Source of the DNA: Bradyrhizobium sp. AT1
GTDB taxonomy: Bacteria > Pseudomonadota > Alphaproteobacteria > Rhizobiales > Xanthobacteraceae
DNA length: 64,000 nt
Direction: 5' to 3'
Assembly: GCF_001590795.1 (NCBI RefSeq)
Contig: NZ_JXDL01000001.1
Coordinates: 1,501,450-1,565,449, forward strand
The notes below the pieces were generated by a model. The model worked only from the letters and a program-made list of their open reading frames with translations. It was not told where the DNA came from and made no database searches. Shown here in pieces: positions 1-13,159 of this stretch (position 1 is its first letter; the number at the start of each line of letters is the position of its first letter). A program made the position numbers and the translations under genes.

Positions 1-179
1 GACTTCTCGAGCGATGAGGCAGAGGCCAGCGTCTCGCCCTTCAGGTCGTCGATGACCTGGGCGTAGATGTGCTTGGACGAGCGGAACACCGACAGACGCG
101 GACGGCCACCACCGGAGCGGCGCAGCTTCAGCCGCACACTCCGCTTGCGCCGGGCATTCGTAACCTTGGCTTTGGACAT
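1..179 (-). CDS. rplR: 50S ribosomal protein L18, 5' part only
   Basis: The N-terminal 59 residues of L18 are encoded here; the rest lies beyond the window edge. Translation from the ATG at 179 gives [19 protein letters not shown], then the [12 protein letters not shown] and HIYAQVIDD segments typical of L18. L18 binds 5S rRNA with L5 and helps place it in the central protuberance. It follows rplF by 11 bases, the normal place in the spc operon. The call is secure; only the missing 3' part is unknown. Confidence 0.93.
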   Translation of the reverse strand, partial: MSKAKVTNARRKRSVRLKLRRSGGGRPRLSVFRSSKHIYAQVIDDLKGETLASASSLEK

Positions 180-190
180 GACCGGCTCCG

Positions 191-724
191 TTACTTCTTC
201 TTGCCTTCCTTGCGGAAGATGAATTCGCCAACATACTTCACGCCCTTGCCCTTGTAGGGCTCCGGCGGGCGATAGCTGCGGATCTCGGCCGCGACCTGGC
301 CGACACGCTGGATGTCGCTGCCCGAGACCGTGATTTCGGTCGGCTTCGGCACGGCGATCGTGATCCCCTCGGGGATCGTGTAGATCACGTCGTGGCTATA
401 GCCGAGCGCGAGCTGCAGGTTCTTGCCCTGCATCGCGGCGCGGTAACCGACGCCGGTGATCTCGAGCTTCTTCTCGAAGCCCTTGGTGACGCCTTCGACC
501 AGATTCGCGACCTGGGCGCGAGCGGTACCGTAGAGCGCGCGCGCGCGATTGGTCTCGAGCCGCGGCTTGACCTTGATCTGGCCGCTCTCGAGCTTCACCT
601 CGACGTCGTCGTGGACGACGAACTGAAGCTGACCCTTCGGCCCCTTCATCTTGACGGTCTGCCCATCGACGGTCGCGGTAACACCCGACGGCACCGCCAC
701 AGGCCTTTTGCCAACACGTGACAT
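191..724 (-). CDS. rplF: 50S ribosomal protein L6
   Basis: A 177-residue L6, the usual length. It binds 23S rRNA near the GTPase-associated centre and the factor-binding site. The frame is open upstream to 775, but the [12 protein letters not shown] start at 724 is the conserved L6 N-terminus, so the extra 17 codons, which run into rpsH, are rejected. The C-terminal [11 protein letters not shown] segment is the family signature. It lies between rpsH and rplR in the spc operon. Confidence 0.96.
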   Translation of the reverse strand: MSRVGKRPVAVPSGVTATVDGQTVKMKGPKGQLQFVVHDDVEVKLESGQIKVKPRLETNRARALYGTARAQVANLVEGVTKGFEKKLEITGVGYRAAMQGKNLQLALGYSHDVIYTIPEGITIAVPKPTEITVSGSDIQRVGQVAAEIRSYRPPEPYKGKGVKYVGEFIFRKEGKKK

Positions 725-740
725 GGATGAAAAATCCTTC

Positions 741-1139
741 TCAGAACACCGTGAAGAGGACTTCACCGCCCACATTCGCGTCGCGCGCGCTGTGGTCGGC
801 CATGATCCCCTTCGGCGTCGACAACACCGAAATGCCGAGCCCGTTGTTGACCCGCGGCAGGTTCTTCACCGAGGCGTAGACGCGACGCCCGGGCTTGGAA
901 ACACGTTCGATCTCGCGGATGACGGGCTCGCCGTCGAAATACTTCAGCTCGATCTCGATCTCGCTGCGGCCCGAGGAGTGCTCGAGCGTGGCGTAACCGC
1001 GGATGTAGCCCTCGGACTTGAGGACCTCGAGCACGTTCTCGCGCATCTTCGAACCAGGCGTGGAAACCTTGGTCTTGGAGCGCATCTGCGCGTTGCGGAT
1101 ACGGGTGATCAGATCGCTGATTGGATCGTGCGTAGACAT
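741..1139 (-). CDS. rpsH: 30S ribosomal protein S8
   Basis: A 132-residue S8 starting [18 protein letters not shown], a full-length match to the family. S8 binds helix 21 of 16S rRNA early in 30S assembly and in many bacteria represses the spc operon by binding its mRNA. The C-terminal [20 protein letters not shown] segment matches the family's conserved GxxxxSTxxGxMTxxxAR core. It follows rpsN after 14 bases and precedes rplF. Confidence 0.96.
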   Translation of the reverse strand: MSTHDPISDLITRIRNAQMRSKTKVSTPGSKMRENVLEVLKSEGYIRGYATLEHSSGRSEIEIELKYFDGEPVIREIERVSKPGRRVYASVKNLPRVNNGLGISVLSTPKGIMADHSARDANVGGEVLFTVF

Positions 1140-1153
1140 CTAAACGACCCTCC

Positions 1154-1459
1154 TTACCAGCTGGACTTCACGAGGCCCGGGACCATGCCCTTGGAGCCAA
1201 GTTCGCGCAGCGCGATACGGGACAGCTTGTTCTTGCGGTAGTTCGAGCGCGGGCGACCCGACAGCTCGCAACGCAGGCGGATGCGGGTTGCCGACGAATT
1301 GCGCGGCATTTCCGCGAGCTTCAGGGTGGCGGCGAACCGCTCCTCCATCGGCAGCTTCTTGTCGGCGATGATCGCCTTCAACCGCTCGCGCTTGGCGGCG
1401 GCGTTCTTCACCATCCGCTTGCGCCGGTTGTTCTTCTCGACTGAACTCTTCTTTGCCAT
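1154..1459 (-). CDS. rpsN: 30S ribosomal protein S14 (zinc-free type)
   Basis: A 101-residue S14 of the long form. The C-terminal [20 protein letters not shown] region lacks the paired CxxC zinc ligands of the short form, so this is the zinc-independent type. S14 sits in the 30S head and is needed late in assembly. It lies between rplE and rpsH in the standard spc order. Confidence 0.96.
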   Translation of the reverse strand: MAKKSSVEKNNRRKRMVKNAAAKRERLKAIIADKKLPMEERFAATLKLAEMPRNSSATRIRLRCELSGRPRSNYRKNKLSRIALRELGSKGMVPGLVKSSW

Positions 1460-1505
1460 GCTTGGCTCCTGGGTATCCGCGTTTGAGAGGCTTTAGGTCA
1501 GCGTC

Positions 1506-2055
<550 letters not shown>

Positions 2056-2063
<8 letters not shown>

Positions 2064-2370
2064 CGATCTCAGCTCCCGAGCTCTTGGCGATGCGGACCTT
2101 CTTGCCGTCCGCCAGAATCTTGAATCCGACGCGGGTCGGCTTTCCGTCCTTGCCGACATACGCGATGTTGGACAGTTGGATCGGCGACTCCTTCGAGATG
2201 ATGCCGCCCTCCTGGGCCTGCGTCTGCTTCTGGTGACGCTTGACCATGTTGATGCCGCGCACCAGCGCCGTGCCGGCGTCGGGGCGCACTTCGAACACTT
2301 CGCCGGTGCGGCCCTTGTCGCGACCGGTCAGCACGACGACCTTGTCGCCCTTGCGGATCTTCGCAGCCAT
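2056..2370 (-). CDS. rplX: 50S ribosomal protein L24
   Basis: A 104-residue L24, an assembly initiator that binds the 5' end of 23S rRNA. It begins [20 protein letters not shown], the KOW motif of the family. The start at 2370 shares one base with the rplN stop (TGATG), and the 3' end overlaps rplE by eight bases, so three genes are tightly coupled. The longer frame reading through rplN is a shadow. Confidence 0.96.
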
Positions 2371-2738
2371 CACAGCACCTCCGGCGCGAGCGAGATGATC
2401 TTCATGTGGTTCTTGGCGCGCAGCTCGCGCGGCACGGGCCCGAAGATACGGGTGCCGACCGGCTCGGACTGATTGTTGATCAGAACGGCGGCGTTGCGGT
2501 CGAAGCGGATGACCGAACCGTCGGCGCGGCGGATGTCCTTGCGGACGCGCACCACGACGGCCTTCATCACGTCGCCCTTCTTCACCTTGCCACGCGGAAT
2601 TGCTTCCTTGATCGAAACGACGATGATGTCGCCGATCGTGGCGTAGCGGCGCTTGGAGCCCCCGAGCACCTTGATACACATGACACGGCGTGCGCCAGAA
2701 TTGTCGGCCACGTCGAGGTTGGTCTGCATCTGAATCAT
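2370..2738 (-). CDS. rplN: 50S ribosomal protein L14
   Basis: A 122-residue L14 ([18 protein letters not shown]), exactly the family length. It binds 23S rRNA and forms part of the bridge to 16S rRNA. The conserved [20 protein letters not shown] stretch is intact. The 84-base gap before it (2739-2822) separates it from rpsQ, and its stop overlaps the rplX start. Confidence 0.97.
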   Translation of the reverse strand: MIQMQTNLDVADNSGARRVMCIKVLGGSKRRYATIGDIIVVSIKEAIPRGKVKKGDVMKAVVVRVRKDIRRADGSVIRFDRNAAVLINNQSEPVGTRIFGPVPRELRAKNHMKIISLAPEVL

Positions 2739-2822
2739 TGATGCACCTCGTCCTCTTCTCTCTTGCGCCAGCCCAGCCGGCGCTCAACATTTCCCTGAAG
2801 TCAGTCGGCTAAAGCCAACAGA

Positions 2823-3071
2823 TCAGGCGCTTTTCTTGTGTTCGCCCCGGATCACGACCCAGCGCTTCAACTTCGAAATCGGCTTCGATTCCTCGATCCA
2901 CACCATGTCGCCCGGCTTGAACTCGTTGCTCTCGTCGTGCGCGTGGTAGTTCTTCGAACGGCGGATCGTCTTCTTGTAGATCGGGTGGGTGAAGCGGCGA
3001 TCGACGCGCACCACGATGGTCTTGGCTTGCTTGTCGCTGACGACCACGCCCTGCAAAGTACGTTTCGGCAT
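2823..3071 (-). CDS. rpsQ: 30S ribosomal protein S17
   Basis: An 82-residue S17, a primary 16S rRNA binder of OB fold. The start [21 protein letters not shown] at 3071 matches the family; the open frame further upstream runs into rpmC and is not conserved. The [11 protein letters not shown] and [14 protein letters not shown] segments are typical. It lies 13 bases after rpmC. Confidence 0.96.
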   Translation of the reverse strand: MPKRTLQGVVVSDKQAKTIVVRVDRRFTHPIYKKTIRRSKNYHAHDESNEFKPGDMVWIEESKPISKLKRWVVIRGEHKKSA

Positions 3072-3084
3072 CTTCGTAAGCCTC

Positions 3085-3297
3085 TTACTTCTTCTTCGCG
3101 CGCGTCTGCGCGGCGACGGTCTTGATCCGGGCGATGTCACGGCGGGCCTCGCGCAGGCGCGAGGTGTTCTCGAGCTGCCCGGTGGCACGCTGGAAGCGCA
3201 GGTTGAAGCGCTCCTTCTTGAGGTTCAGGACGGCGTCGTCCTGCTGGTCGGGGCTCATCGCGCGGATGTCTTCGATCTTCATCTGGGCCATGGCCAT
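3085..3297 (-). CDS. rpmC: 50S ribosomal protein L29
   Basis: A 70-residue L29, a small helical hairpin at the polypeptide exit tunnel that forms a docking site for trigger factor and SRP. The ATG at 3297 overlaps the rplP stop (TAATG). A second in-frame ATG at 3291 would shorten it by two residues and cannot be excluded. The [21 protein letters not shown] helix is typical. Confidence 0.94.
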   Translation of the reverse strand: MAMAQMKIEDIRAMSPDQQDDAVLNLKKERFNLRFQRATGQLENTSRLREARRDIARIKTVAAQTRAKKK

Positions 3298-3710
3298 TAC
3301 TCCGCAATGCGCTCGACGAAGCGCGTCTTGATCGGCAGCTTGGCGGCCGCCAGGGTCAGCGCTTCACGCGCCGTCTGGGTGTTGACGCCGTCGATCTCGA
3401 ACAGAACCCGGCCCGGCTTGACGCGCGCGACCCACAATTCCGGCGAACCCTTGCCGGAGCCCATGCGGACTTCGGCCGGCTTCTTCGACACCGGAACGTC
3501 GGGGAATACGCGGATCCAGACGCGGCCGGCGCGCTTCATGTGACGGGTCAGCGCGCGGCGGGCGGCTTCGATCTGGCGCGCGGTAACGCGCTCAGGCTCA
3601 GTCGCCTTCAGGCCGAACTGGCCGAACGCCAACGTCGCGCCCGAAGACGCAACGCCGTGGATGCGGCCCTTATGCGCCTTCCGGAACTTCGTTTTCTTAG
3701 GTTGCATCAT
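3297..3710 (-). CDS. rplP: 50S ribosomal protein L16
   Basis: A 137-residue L16 ([19 protein letters not shown]), which contacts A-site tRNA and the peptidyl transferase region. Length and the [22 protein letters not shown] type C-terminal core agree with the family. Two adjacent ATG codons make the start ambiguous by one residue. It sits between rpsC and rpmC. Confidence 0.96.
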   Translation of the reverse strand: MMQPKKTKFRKAHKGRIHGVASSGATLAFGQFGLKATEPERVTARQIEAARRALTRHMKRAGRVWIRVFPDVPVSKKPAEVRMGSGKGSPELWVARVKPGRVLFEIDGVNTQTAREALTLAAAKLPIKTRFVERIAE

Positions 3711-3740
3711 GGCTTTGAGCCCTCAAATTCCTGTGCGGCT

Positions 3741-4466
<726 letters not shown>

Positions 4467-4483
4467 CGTGTTCTCCTGCGCCC

Positions 4484-4870
4484 TTAAGCGGCGGCTTCAG
4501 CTTCGACCTGACGAACAATGATCGTCAGCTGCGAAAATGGTTTGTAGACACGGCCCGAGCGACCACGGCCGCGAGCGGCGAAGCGCTTCATCACGAGGCC
4601 GTTGCCGACGAAGGCCTGCGCCACGACGAGATCGTCGACGTCGAGGTCGTGGTTGTTCTCGGCGTTGGCGATAGCCGATTCCAGGCACTTCTTCACGTCG
4701 ACCGCGATCCGCTTGCGCGAAAACTGCAGGTCGGCGAGCGCAGCAGCCGCCTTCCGGCCGCGAATGAGCTGGGCGACCAGGTTGAGCTTCTGCGGGCTCA
4801 CCCGCAGCATGCGGGCGACCGCCTTGGCCTCGTTCTCGGCGAGGCTCCGTTCGCGCTTGGGTTTGCTCAT
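4484..4870 (-). CDS. rplV: 50S ribosomal protein L22
   Basis: A 128-residue L22, whose extended loop lines the exit-tunnel constriction. The family core [21 protein letters not shown] lies near residues 20-40, and the loop [19 protein letters not shown] near 95-113 is intact, with no sign of macrolide-resistance deletions. It lies between rpsS and rpsC with short gaps. Confidence 0.96.
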
Positions 4871-4880
4871 CGTTTAATCC

Positions 4881-5159
4881 TCAAGCCTTCTTGGCTTTCT
4901 TGTCGCCGGAGTGGCCATGGAAGGTCCGGGTCGGCGAGAACTCGCCGAACTTGTGCCCCACCATTTCCTCGTTGACGGCGACCGGTACGTGCTTCTGACC
5001 GTTGTAGACGCCGAAGGTCAGGCCGACGAACTGCGGCAGGATCGTCGAGCGACGGCTCCAGATCTTGATGACGTCGTGACGGCCGGACGCGCGGGCGGCA
5101 TCTGCCTTCTTGAGCAGAGAACCCTCGACGAACGGGCCTTTCCAGACTGAACGAACCAT
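4881..5159 (-). CDS. rpsS: 30S ribosomal protein S19
   Basis: A 92-residue S19 ([19 protein letters not shown]) of full family length. It lies in the 30S head and contacts the A-site finger. The [31 protein letters not shown] core is split over the middle and end of the protein as expected. It lies between rplB and rplV with 10-12 base gaps. Confidence 0.97.
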   Translation of the reverse strand: MVRSVWKGPFVEGSLLKKADAARASGRHDVIKIWSRRSTILPQFVGLTFGVYNGQKHVPVAVNEEMVGHKFGEFSPTRTFHGHSGDKKAKKA

Positions 5160-5171
5160 GTCCGGCGTTCC

Positions 5172-6005
5172 TTACTTCTTCCGCTTGTGGCGGCTTAGGA
5201 GAATGAATTTGTTGGTCGACTTGTTGGTCCGGGTCTTCTTGCCCTTGGTCGGCTTGCCCCACGGGGTGACCGGGTGGCGGCCGCCCGAGGTACGACCTTC
5301 ACCACCGCCGTGCGGATGGTCGATCGGGTTCATCGAAACACCGCGGTTATGCGGCTTGCGGCCCAGCCAACGGTTGCGGCCGGCCTTGCCGATCGAGGTG
5401 TTCATGTGATCCGGGTTCGACACCGCGCCGATCGTGCCGCGGCAACGGCCGTGCACCAGGCGCTGCTCGCCCGAATTCAGGCGGATGATCACGTAATCCT
5501 GGTCGCGGCCGACGAGCTGGGCATAGGTACCCGCGGAACGGGCGAGCTGGCCGCCCTTCCCGATCTTGAGCTCGATGTTGTGGATGATCGTGCCGACCGG
5601 CATGTTGCCGAGCGGCATGACGTTGCCCGGCTTCACGTCGACATAGTTGCCGGCGACGATGGTGTCACCCACGGCCAGGCGCTGCGGCGCCAGGATGTAG
5701 GCCTGCTCGCCGTCCTGATACTTGATCAGCGCGATGAAGCCGCTGCGGTTCGGATCGTATTCCAGCCGCTCGACGGTCGCGGGAACGTCGACCTTCTCAC
5801 GCTTGAAATCGACGGTGCGCAGCGTCCGCTTGTGACCACCGCCGCGGAAACGCACAGTGATGCGACCCGTGCTGTTGCGGCCGCCCGAGGAGTGCTTGCC
5901 TTCGGTGAGCGCCTTGACCGGCTTGCCCTTGTAGAGGGCCGAACGATCGACCATGACCAGCTGGCGCTGGCCCGGCGTCGTGGGATTGAATGTCTTCAGT
6001 GCCAT
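5172..6005 (-). CDS. rplB: 50S ribosomal protein L2
   Basis: A 277-residue L2, one of the most conserved proteins and essential for peptidyl transfer and subunit joining. The C-terminal [20 protein letters not shown] segment, with the His needed for activity, is intact. It lies between rplW and rpsS. Confidence 0.98.
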   Translation of the reverse strand: MALKTFNPTTPGQRQLVMVDRSALYKGKPVKALTEGKHSSGGRNSTGRITVRFRGGGHKRTLRTVDFKREKVDVPATVERLEYDPNRSGFIALIKYQDGEQAYILAPQRLAVGDTIVAGNYVDVKPGNVMPLGNMPVGTIIHNIELKIGKGGQLARSAGTYAQLVGRDQDYVIIRLNSGEQRLVHGRCRGTIGAVSNPDHMNTSIGKAGRNRWLGRKPHNRGVSMNPIDHPHGGGEGRTSGGRHPVTPWGKPTKGKKTRTNKSTNKFILLSRHKRKK

Positions 6006-6017
6006 CGTCGTGCGACC

Positions 6018-6320
6018 TTACAGACCGGTGGTCACGTCGATCCGGTGACCCTCTTCGAGAGTCACGATCGCGCGCTTGGAGTTCGACTGCGAACCGAGAT
6101 TGCCGCGGAAGATCTTGGTCTTGCCCTTGCGGACCAGCGTGTTGACGCTCTTGACCTTGACGTCGAACAGCTTCTCGATCGCTTCCTTGATCTGCGGCTT
6201 GGTCGCCTTGGCGGCGACCTTGAACAGCACCTTGTTGTGCTCCGAAGCGATCGTCGCCTTTTCGGTCACGACCGGCGACAGGATCACGTCGTAGTGGCGA
6301 GCCTCGATGTTCTTCGTCAT
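6018..6320 (-). CDS. rplW: 50S ribosomal protein L23
   Basis: A 100-residue L23 at the exit tunnel, docking site for trigger factor and SRP. The family start [21 protein letters not shown] lies at 6320; the much longer open frame upstream is antiparallel noise over rplD. Its start overlaps the rplD stop by four bases (ATGA), so the two are coupled. Confidence 0.95.
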   Translation of the reverse strand: MTKNIEARHYDVILSPVVTEKATIASEHNKVLFKVAAKATKPQIKEAIEKLFDVKVKSVNTLVRKGKTKIFRGNLGSQSNSKRAIVTLEEGHRIDVTTGL

Positions 6321-6937
6321 TTGAAGCGCGCCTCCAGCGCATCGATGGCGGCCTTGGTCAGAACGAGCTTCTGACGGCGCAGGATGTCGTAGACGTTGAT
6401 GCCCTGGATCGGCAGCACGTCCATGTTCGGGATGTTGCGAGCCGCAGCGGCGAAGCCGTTGTTGAGCTCGGCGCCGTCGATGATCAGCGCGTTGGTCAGA
6501 CCCAGACCCGAGAAGTGACCGAGCAGCGCCTTGGTCTTGGCGGCTTCCAGCGCGGCCTTCTCGATCACGACGAGATCGCCGTCCTTGGCCTTGGCCGAGA
6601 GCGCATGCTTCAGTGCCAGCGCGCGGACCTTCTTCGGCAGGTCGGTGGCGTGCGAACGCACCACCGGACCGAAGGCACGGCCGCCGCCACGGAACTGCGG
6701 CACGCGGGCCGAGCCGTGACGAGCACCGCCGGTGCCCTTCTGCTTGTACATCTTCTTGCCGGTGCGCCAGATCTCGGCGCGCCCCTTGGCTTTGTGGGTA
6801 CCGGCCTGGCGCTTGTTGAGCTGCCACTGCACGCAACGTGCAATGATATCCTGGCGCGGCTCGAGACCGAAAATGGTGTCGGACAGCTGGACGGAGCCGG
6901 CTTCCTTACCTTCGAGGGTGGTGACCTTCAATTCCAT
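6317..6937 (-). CDS. rplD: 50S ribosomal protein L4
   Basis: A 206-residue L4, part of the exit-tunnel constriction and, in Escherichia coli, the autoregulator of the S10 operon. The start [18 protein letters not shown] at 6937 is the conserved N-terminus and lies one base after the rplC stop. The loop [20 protein letters not shown] lies near residues 60-80. Whether L4 represses this operon cannot be told from sequence. Confidence 0.96.
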   Translation of the reverse strand: MELKVTTLEGKEAGSVQLSDTIFGLEPRQDIIARCVQWQLNKRQAGTHKAKGRAEIWRTGKKMYKQKGTGGARHGSARVPQFRGGGRAFGPVVRSHATDLPKKVRALALKHALSAKAKDGDLVVIEKAALEAAKTKALLGHFSGLGLTNALIIDGAELNNGFAAAARNIPNMDVLPIQGINVYDILRRQKLVLTKAAIDALEARFK

Positions 6938-6938
6938 C

Positions 6939-7655
6939 TCACGCACCCTCCTGCTGGGCCGCAGCCTCGGCTTCGCCACCCGCAACCTTGAACTTGCCGG
7001 GCTTCGGAGCTTCCTTCGGCAGCGGCTTCTTGACGGCGTCGCGCACGCGAATCCAGCCGCCCTTGGAGCCGGGAACGGCACCCTCGACGAGGATCAGGCC
7101 GCGCTCGACATCGAGCTGAACGACGCGAAGGTTGAGCGTGGTGATGCGGTCGACACCCATGTGGCCGGGCATCTTCTTGTTCTTCCAGGTCTTGCCGGGG
7201 TCCTGACGGCCACCGGTCGAACCGATCGAGCGGTGCGAGACTGAGACGCCGTGGGTGGCGCGCAGACCGCCGAAGTTCCAGCGCTTCATGCCGCCGGCGA
7301 AGCCCTTACCGACCGAGGTGCCGGTGACGTCGACGAACTGGCCGACGACGAAGTGGTCGGCAAGGATCTCGGCGCCGACCGGGATCATGGCATCCGCGGT
7401 GACGCGGAATTCCTCGACCCGGCGCTTCGGCTCGACCTTGGCGACCGCGAACTGGCCGCGCTCAGCCTTGGGCATGTAAACGGTCTTGCGGGCGCCAGAA
7501 CCAAGCTGGAGCGCGACGTAACCGTTCTTCTCTTCGGTGCGGTGGCCTACGACCTGGCAATTGCCGAGCTTCAGCACGGTCACGGGGATATGTTCGCCGG
7601 CCTCAGTAAAGACCCGCGTCATCCCGACCTTTTGTGCGATCACTCCGGAGCGCAT
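6939..7655 (-). CDS. rplC: 50S ribosomal protein L3
   Basis: A 238-residue L3 ([20 protein letters not shown]) that reaches the peptidyl transferase centre. The W-finger region [21 protein letters not shown] lies near residues 135-155 and carries the conserved Gln that PrmB methylates in other bacteria. The C-terminus has an alanine/glutamate-rich tail of about 15 residues, a lineage feature. Confidence 0.97.
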   Translation of the reverse strand: MRSGVIAQKVGMTRVFTEAGEHIPVTVLKLGNCQVVGHRTEEKNGYVALQLGSGARKTVYMPKAERGQFAVAKVEPKRRVEEFRVTADAMIPVGAEILADHFVVGQFVDVTGTSVGKGFAGGMKRWNFGGLRATHGVSVSHRSIGSTGGRQDPGKTWKNKKMPGHMGVDRITTLNLRVVQLDVERGLILVEGAVPGSKGGWIRVRDAVKKPLPKEAPKPGKFKVAGGEAEAAAQQEGA

Positions 7656-7708
7656 CGGCTTGCTTCCTGTTCTTTCTGTCCGCTTGCGCGAACGGGATCC
7701 AAAAAATC

Positions 7709-8017
7709 TTAGAGCTTGATCTCGACGTCGACACCGGCGGCCAGGTCGAGCTTCATCAAAGCATCGACGGTCTGCGGGGTCGGATCGACGATGTCGAGCA
7801 GACGCTTGTGAGTGCGCATCTCGAACTGCTCGCGGCTCTTCTTGTCGACGTGGGGCGAACGGTTGACGGTGAACTTCTCGATGCGGGTGGGCAGCGGAAT
7901 GGGTCCGCGGACCTGCGCGCCGGTGCGCTTCGCCGTGTTCACGATCTCGCGGGTCGACGTATCGAGGATACGATGGTCGAACGCCTTGAGACGGATACGA
8001 ATATTTTGGCCGTTCAT
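7709..8017 (-). CDS. rpsJ: 30S ribosomal protein S10 (NusE)
   Basis: A 102-residue S10 ([19 protein letters not shown]), which also acts as NusE in antitermination and transcription-translation coupling with NusG. The family core [31 protein letters not shown] is present. It heads the S10 run, 83 bases after tuf and separated from it by a palindromic repeat. Confidence 0.97.
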
Positions 8018-8033
8018 TGCCGTGCTTTCTCTA

Positions 8034-8083
8034 GTGAGTGGCGAGTAGCGAGTAGCGAATAGAACTCCCTATTCGCCACTCAC
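8034..8083. repeat. Palindromic intergenic repeat between tuf and rpsJ
   Basis: The arm GTGAGTGGCGA (8034-8044) continues after two copies of a GTAGCGA-type heptamer into AATAG; its complement CTATTCGCCACTCAC lies at 8069-8083. A further degenerate half, CATTCCCTATTCGCT, follows to 8098. This GAGTAGCGAATAG-type sequence looks like a mobile intergenic palindrome. It falls between two highly expressed genes and would form a hairpin in the tuf-rpsJ transcript. Confidence 0.7.
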
Positions 8084-8100
8084 CATTCCCTATTCGCTTG

Positions 8101-9291
<1,191 letters not shown>

Positions 9292-9331
9292 TTGACTCTC
9301 CGTTCAATCGTCAGTTCGTGACCGACGACAA

Positions 9332-11404
<2,073 letters not shown>

Positions 11405-11434
11405 GGGGTGTTCCTTAGATTCCGTGTGTCGCCG

Positions 11435-11920
<486 letters not shown>

Positions 11921-12292
11921 TTACTTCGGACGCTTCGCGCCGTACTTCGAACGACGCTGCTTACGGTTCTTGACGCCCTGGGTATCCAGCACGCCGCGGA
12001 GGATGTGGTAACGCACGCCGGGCAAGTCCTTGACACGACCGCCGCGGATCATGACGACCGAGTGCTCCTGGAGGTTATGGCCCTCACCGGGGATGTAGCC
12101 GATCACCTCGAAGCCGTTGGTCAGGCGCACCTTGGCGACCTTACGAAGCGCCGAGTTCGGCTTCTTCGGGGTCGTGGTGTAGACGCGGGTGCAAACACCA
12201 CGCTTCTGCGGCGACTGCTGCAGCGCCGGCACCTTCTTGCGCGACTTCTGCACTTCACGCGGTTGAGCGATCAGCTGGTTGATCGTCGGCAT
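11921..12292 (-). CDS. rpsL: 30S ribosomal protein S12
   Basis: A 123-residue S12, the decoding-centre protein. The start [15 protein letters not shown] at 12292 is the family N-terminus with a purine-rich GGGTAAGG ribosome site upstream; the 44 extra open codons are not conserved. Lysines in [12 protein letters not shown] and [12 protein letters not shown], the usual sites of streptomycin-resistance changes, are wild type. It is the first gene of the str operon and has a long leader. Confidence 0.97.
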   Translation of the reverse strand: MPTINQLIAQPREVQKSRKKVPALQQSPQKRGVCTRVYTTTPKKPNSALRKVAKVRLTNGFEVIGYIPGEGHNLQEHSVVMIRGGRVKDLPGVRYHILRGVLDTQGVKNRKQRRSKYGAKRPK

Positions 12293-13159
12293 CCTGGCCT
12301 TACCCTTTGTTCTGTCGCGAACCCTCTTCGGATTCACTGTCTTGCCGCAGCCCGTTGCCGGGACTGCAAATTCTTTCGAGCTACCCGCCCGACGAGGTCG
12401 CTTGGCACGGAACAATCCGCACAAAGCGAAATCGCGCCAACCGCCCCATCAACGGGCGGAAAGCGCTTCGACGCCACAGAGGACCGCAGTATTGAGGCCG
12501 TTCAGCATAAAGCCGCGGCCCGCGCACTGAGGTCATGCATCCGAATTCGATCTCAAGAGAACGAGCTCAAGAGAACTAGAATCGCACTGGCATTGCCTAG
12601 CTATGATCGACAGCGTTTGAGCGGCATTCGTCGAGGTTGGTGCCCGTCCTGAGCGATCCCTTACGGCTTTGGTCCTGGGGGATCTAACGGGTGGCCCGTT
12701 CCGACGCTGGCGATGCTCACCGCCTGTCGTTAAGTGAGGCGCTTTCTATGCGTGAGAATCGATCAAGTCAAGGCGAAACGACAGTCACAAAGCGCTCTGG
12801 AGCCTGTCAAAATCGCTATTTGCCGCCCTCACCGCCTGCCCCTGATATAGGAGCGCAGCACCCTGTTCGCCAGCCTGCCGAACATTTAAATCCGGGCGAA
12901 ATATAATTTTATAACGATCCTCAAGGCCTTTTTGGGCTCTTGAAGCGTTAATGCGCGTTAAACTCTTCGCTTCGACAGCCAATCGGCAGCCGGGACGTTA
13001 CCATGCTGGGCGAAAGGTCGCCCGCGCGATCAACGTCCGGGACATCCGATCCCAATCGATTCACATGAGAGCTATCCGGCCGAGCTTTCGAATCGAGGAA
13101 TTCATCGGTACGATTCCGCGACCGCCGAAGACCAGAATCACAGAATCGGCGCGGCCCGG
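12293..13159. other. Intergenic region and long leader upstream of rpsL
   Basis: About 870 bases with no convincing gene. The short frames here have no RBS, no conserved start and no recognisable product. The minus strand holds the likely rpsL promoter (12743-12771), so the rpsL mRNA would carry a leader of about 440 nucleotides. Within that leader a 14-base tandem repeat, CGATCTCAAGAGAA then CGAGCTCAAGAGAA (12548-12575), differs at one base. An AT-rich patch at 12887-12915 lies upstream of the promoter. Confidence 0.6.
12743..12771 (-). promoter_or_regulatory. Probable sigma-70 promoter of the rpsL-rpsG-fusA-tuf operon
   Basis: On the minus strand TTGACT (12771-12766) and TAGAAA (12748-12743) are separated by 17 bases. 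This is the best match to the housekeeping consensus upstream of rpsL, and AT-rich DNA lies further upstream. The predicted start is near 12736. It is a reading of the sequence only; the leader is unusually long, so a closer second promoter remains possible. Confidence 0.6.

Noticed and set aside
12915..12945. Intrinsic terminator near CCTCAAGGCCTTTTTGGGCTCTTGAAG
   Set aside because: The stem is short with a bulge and the T run is inside the loop rather than after the stem.
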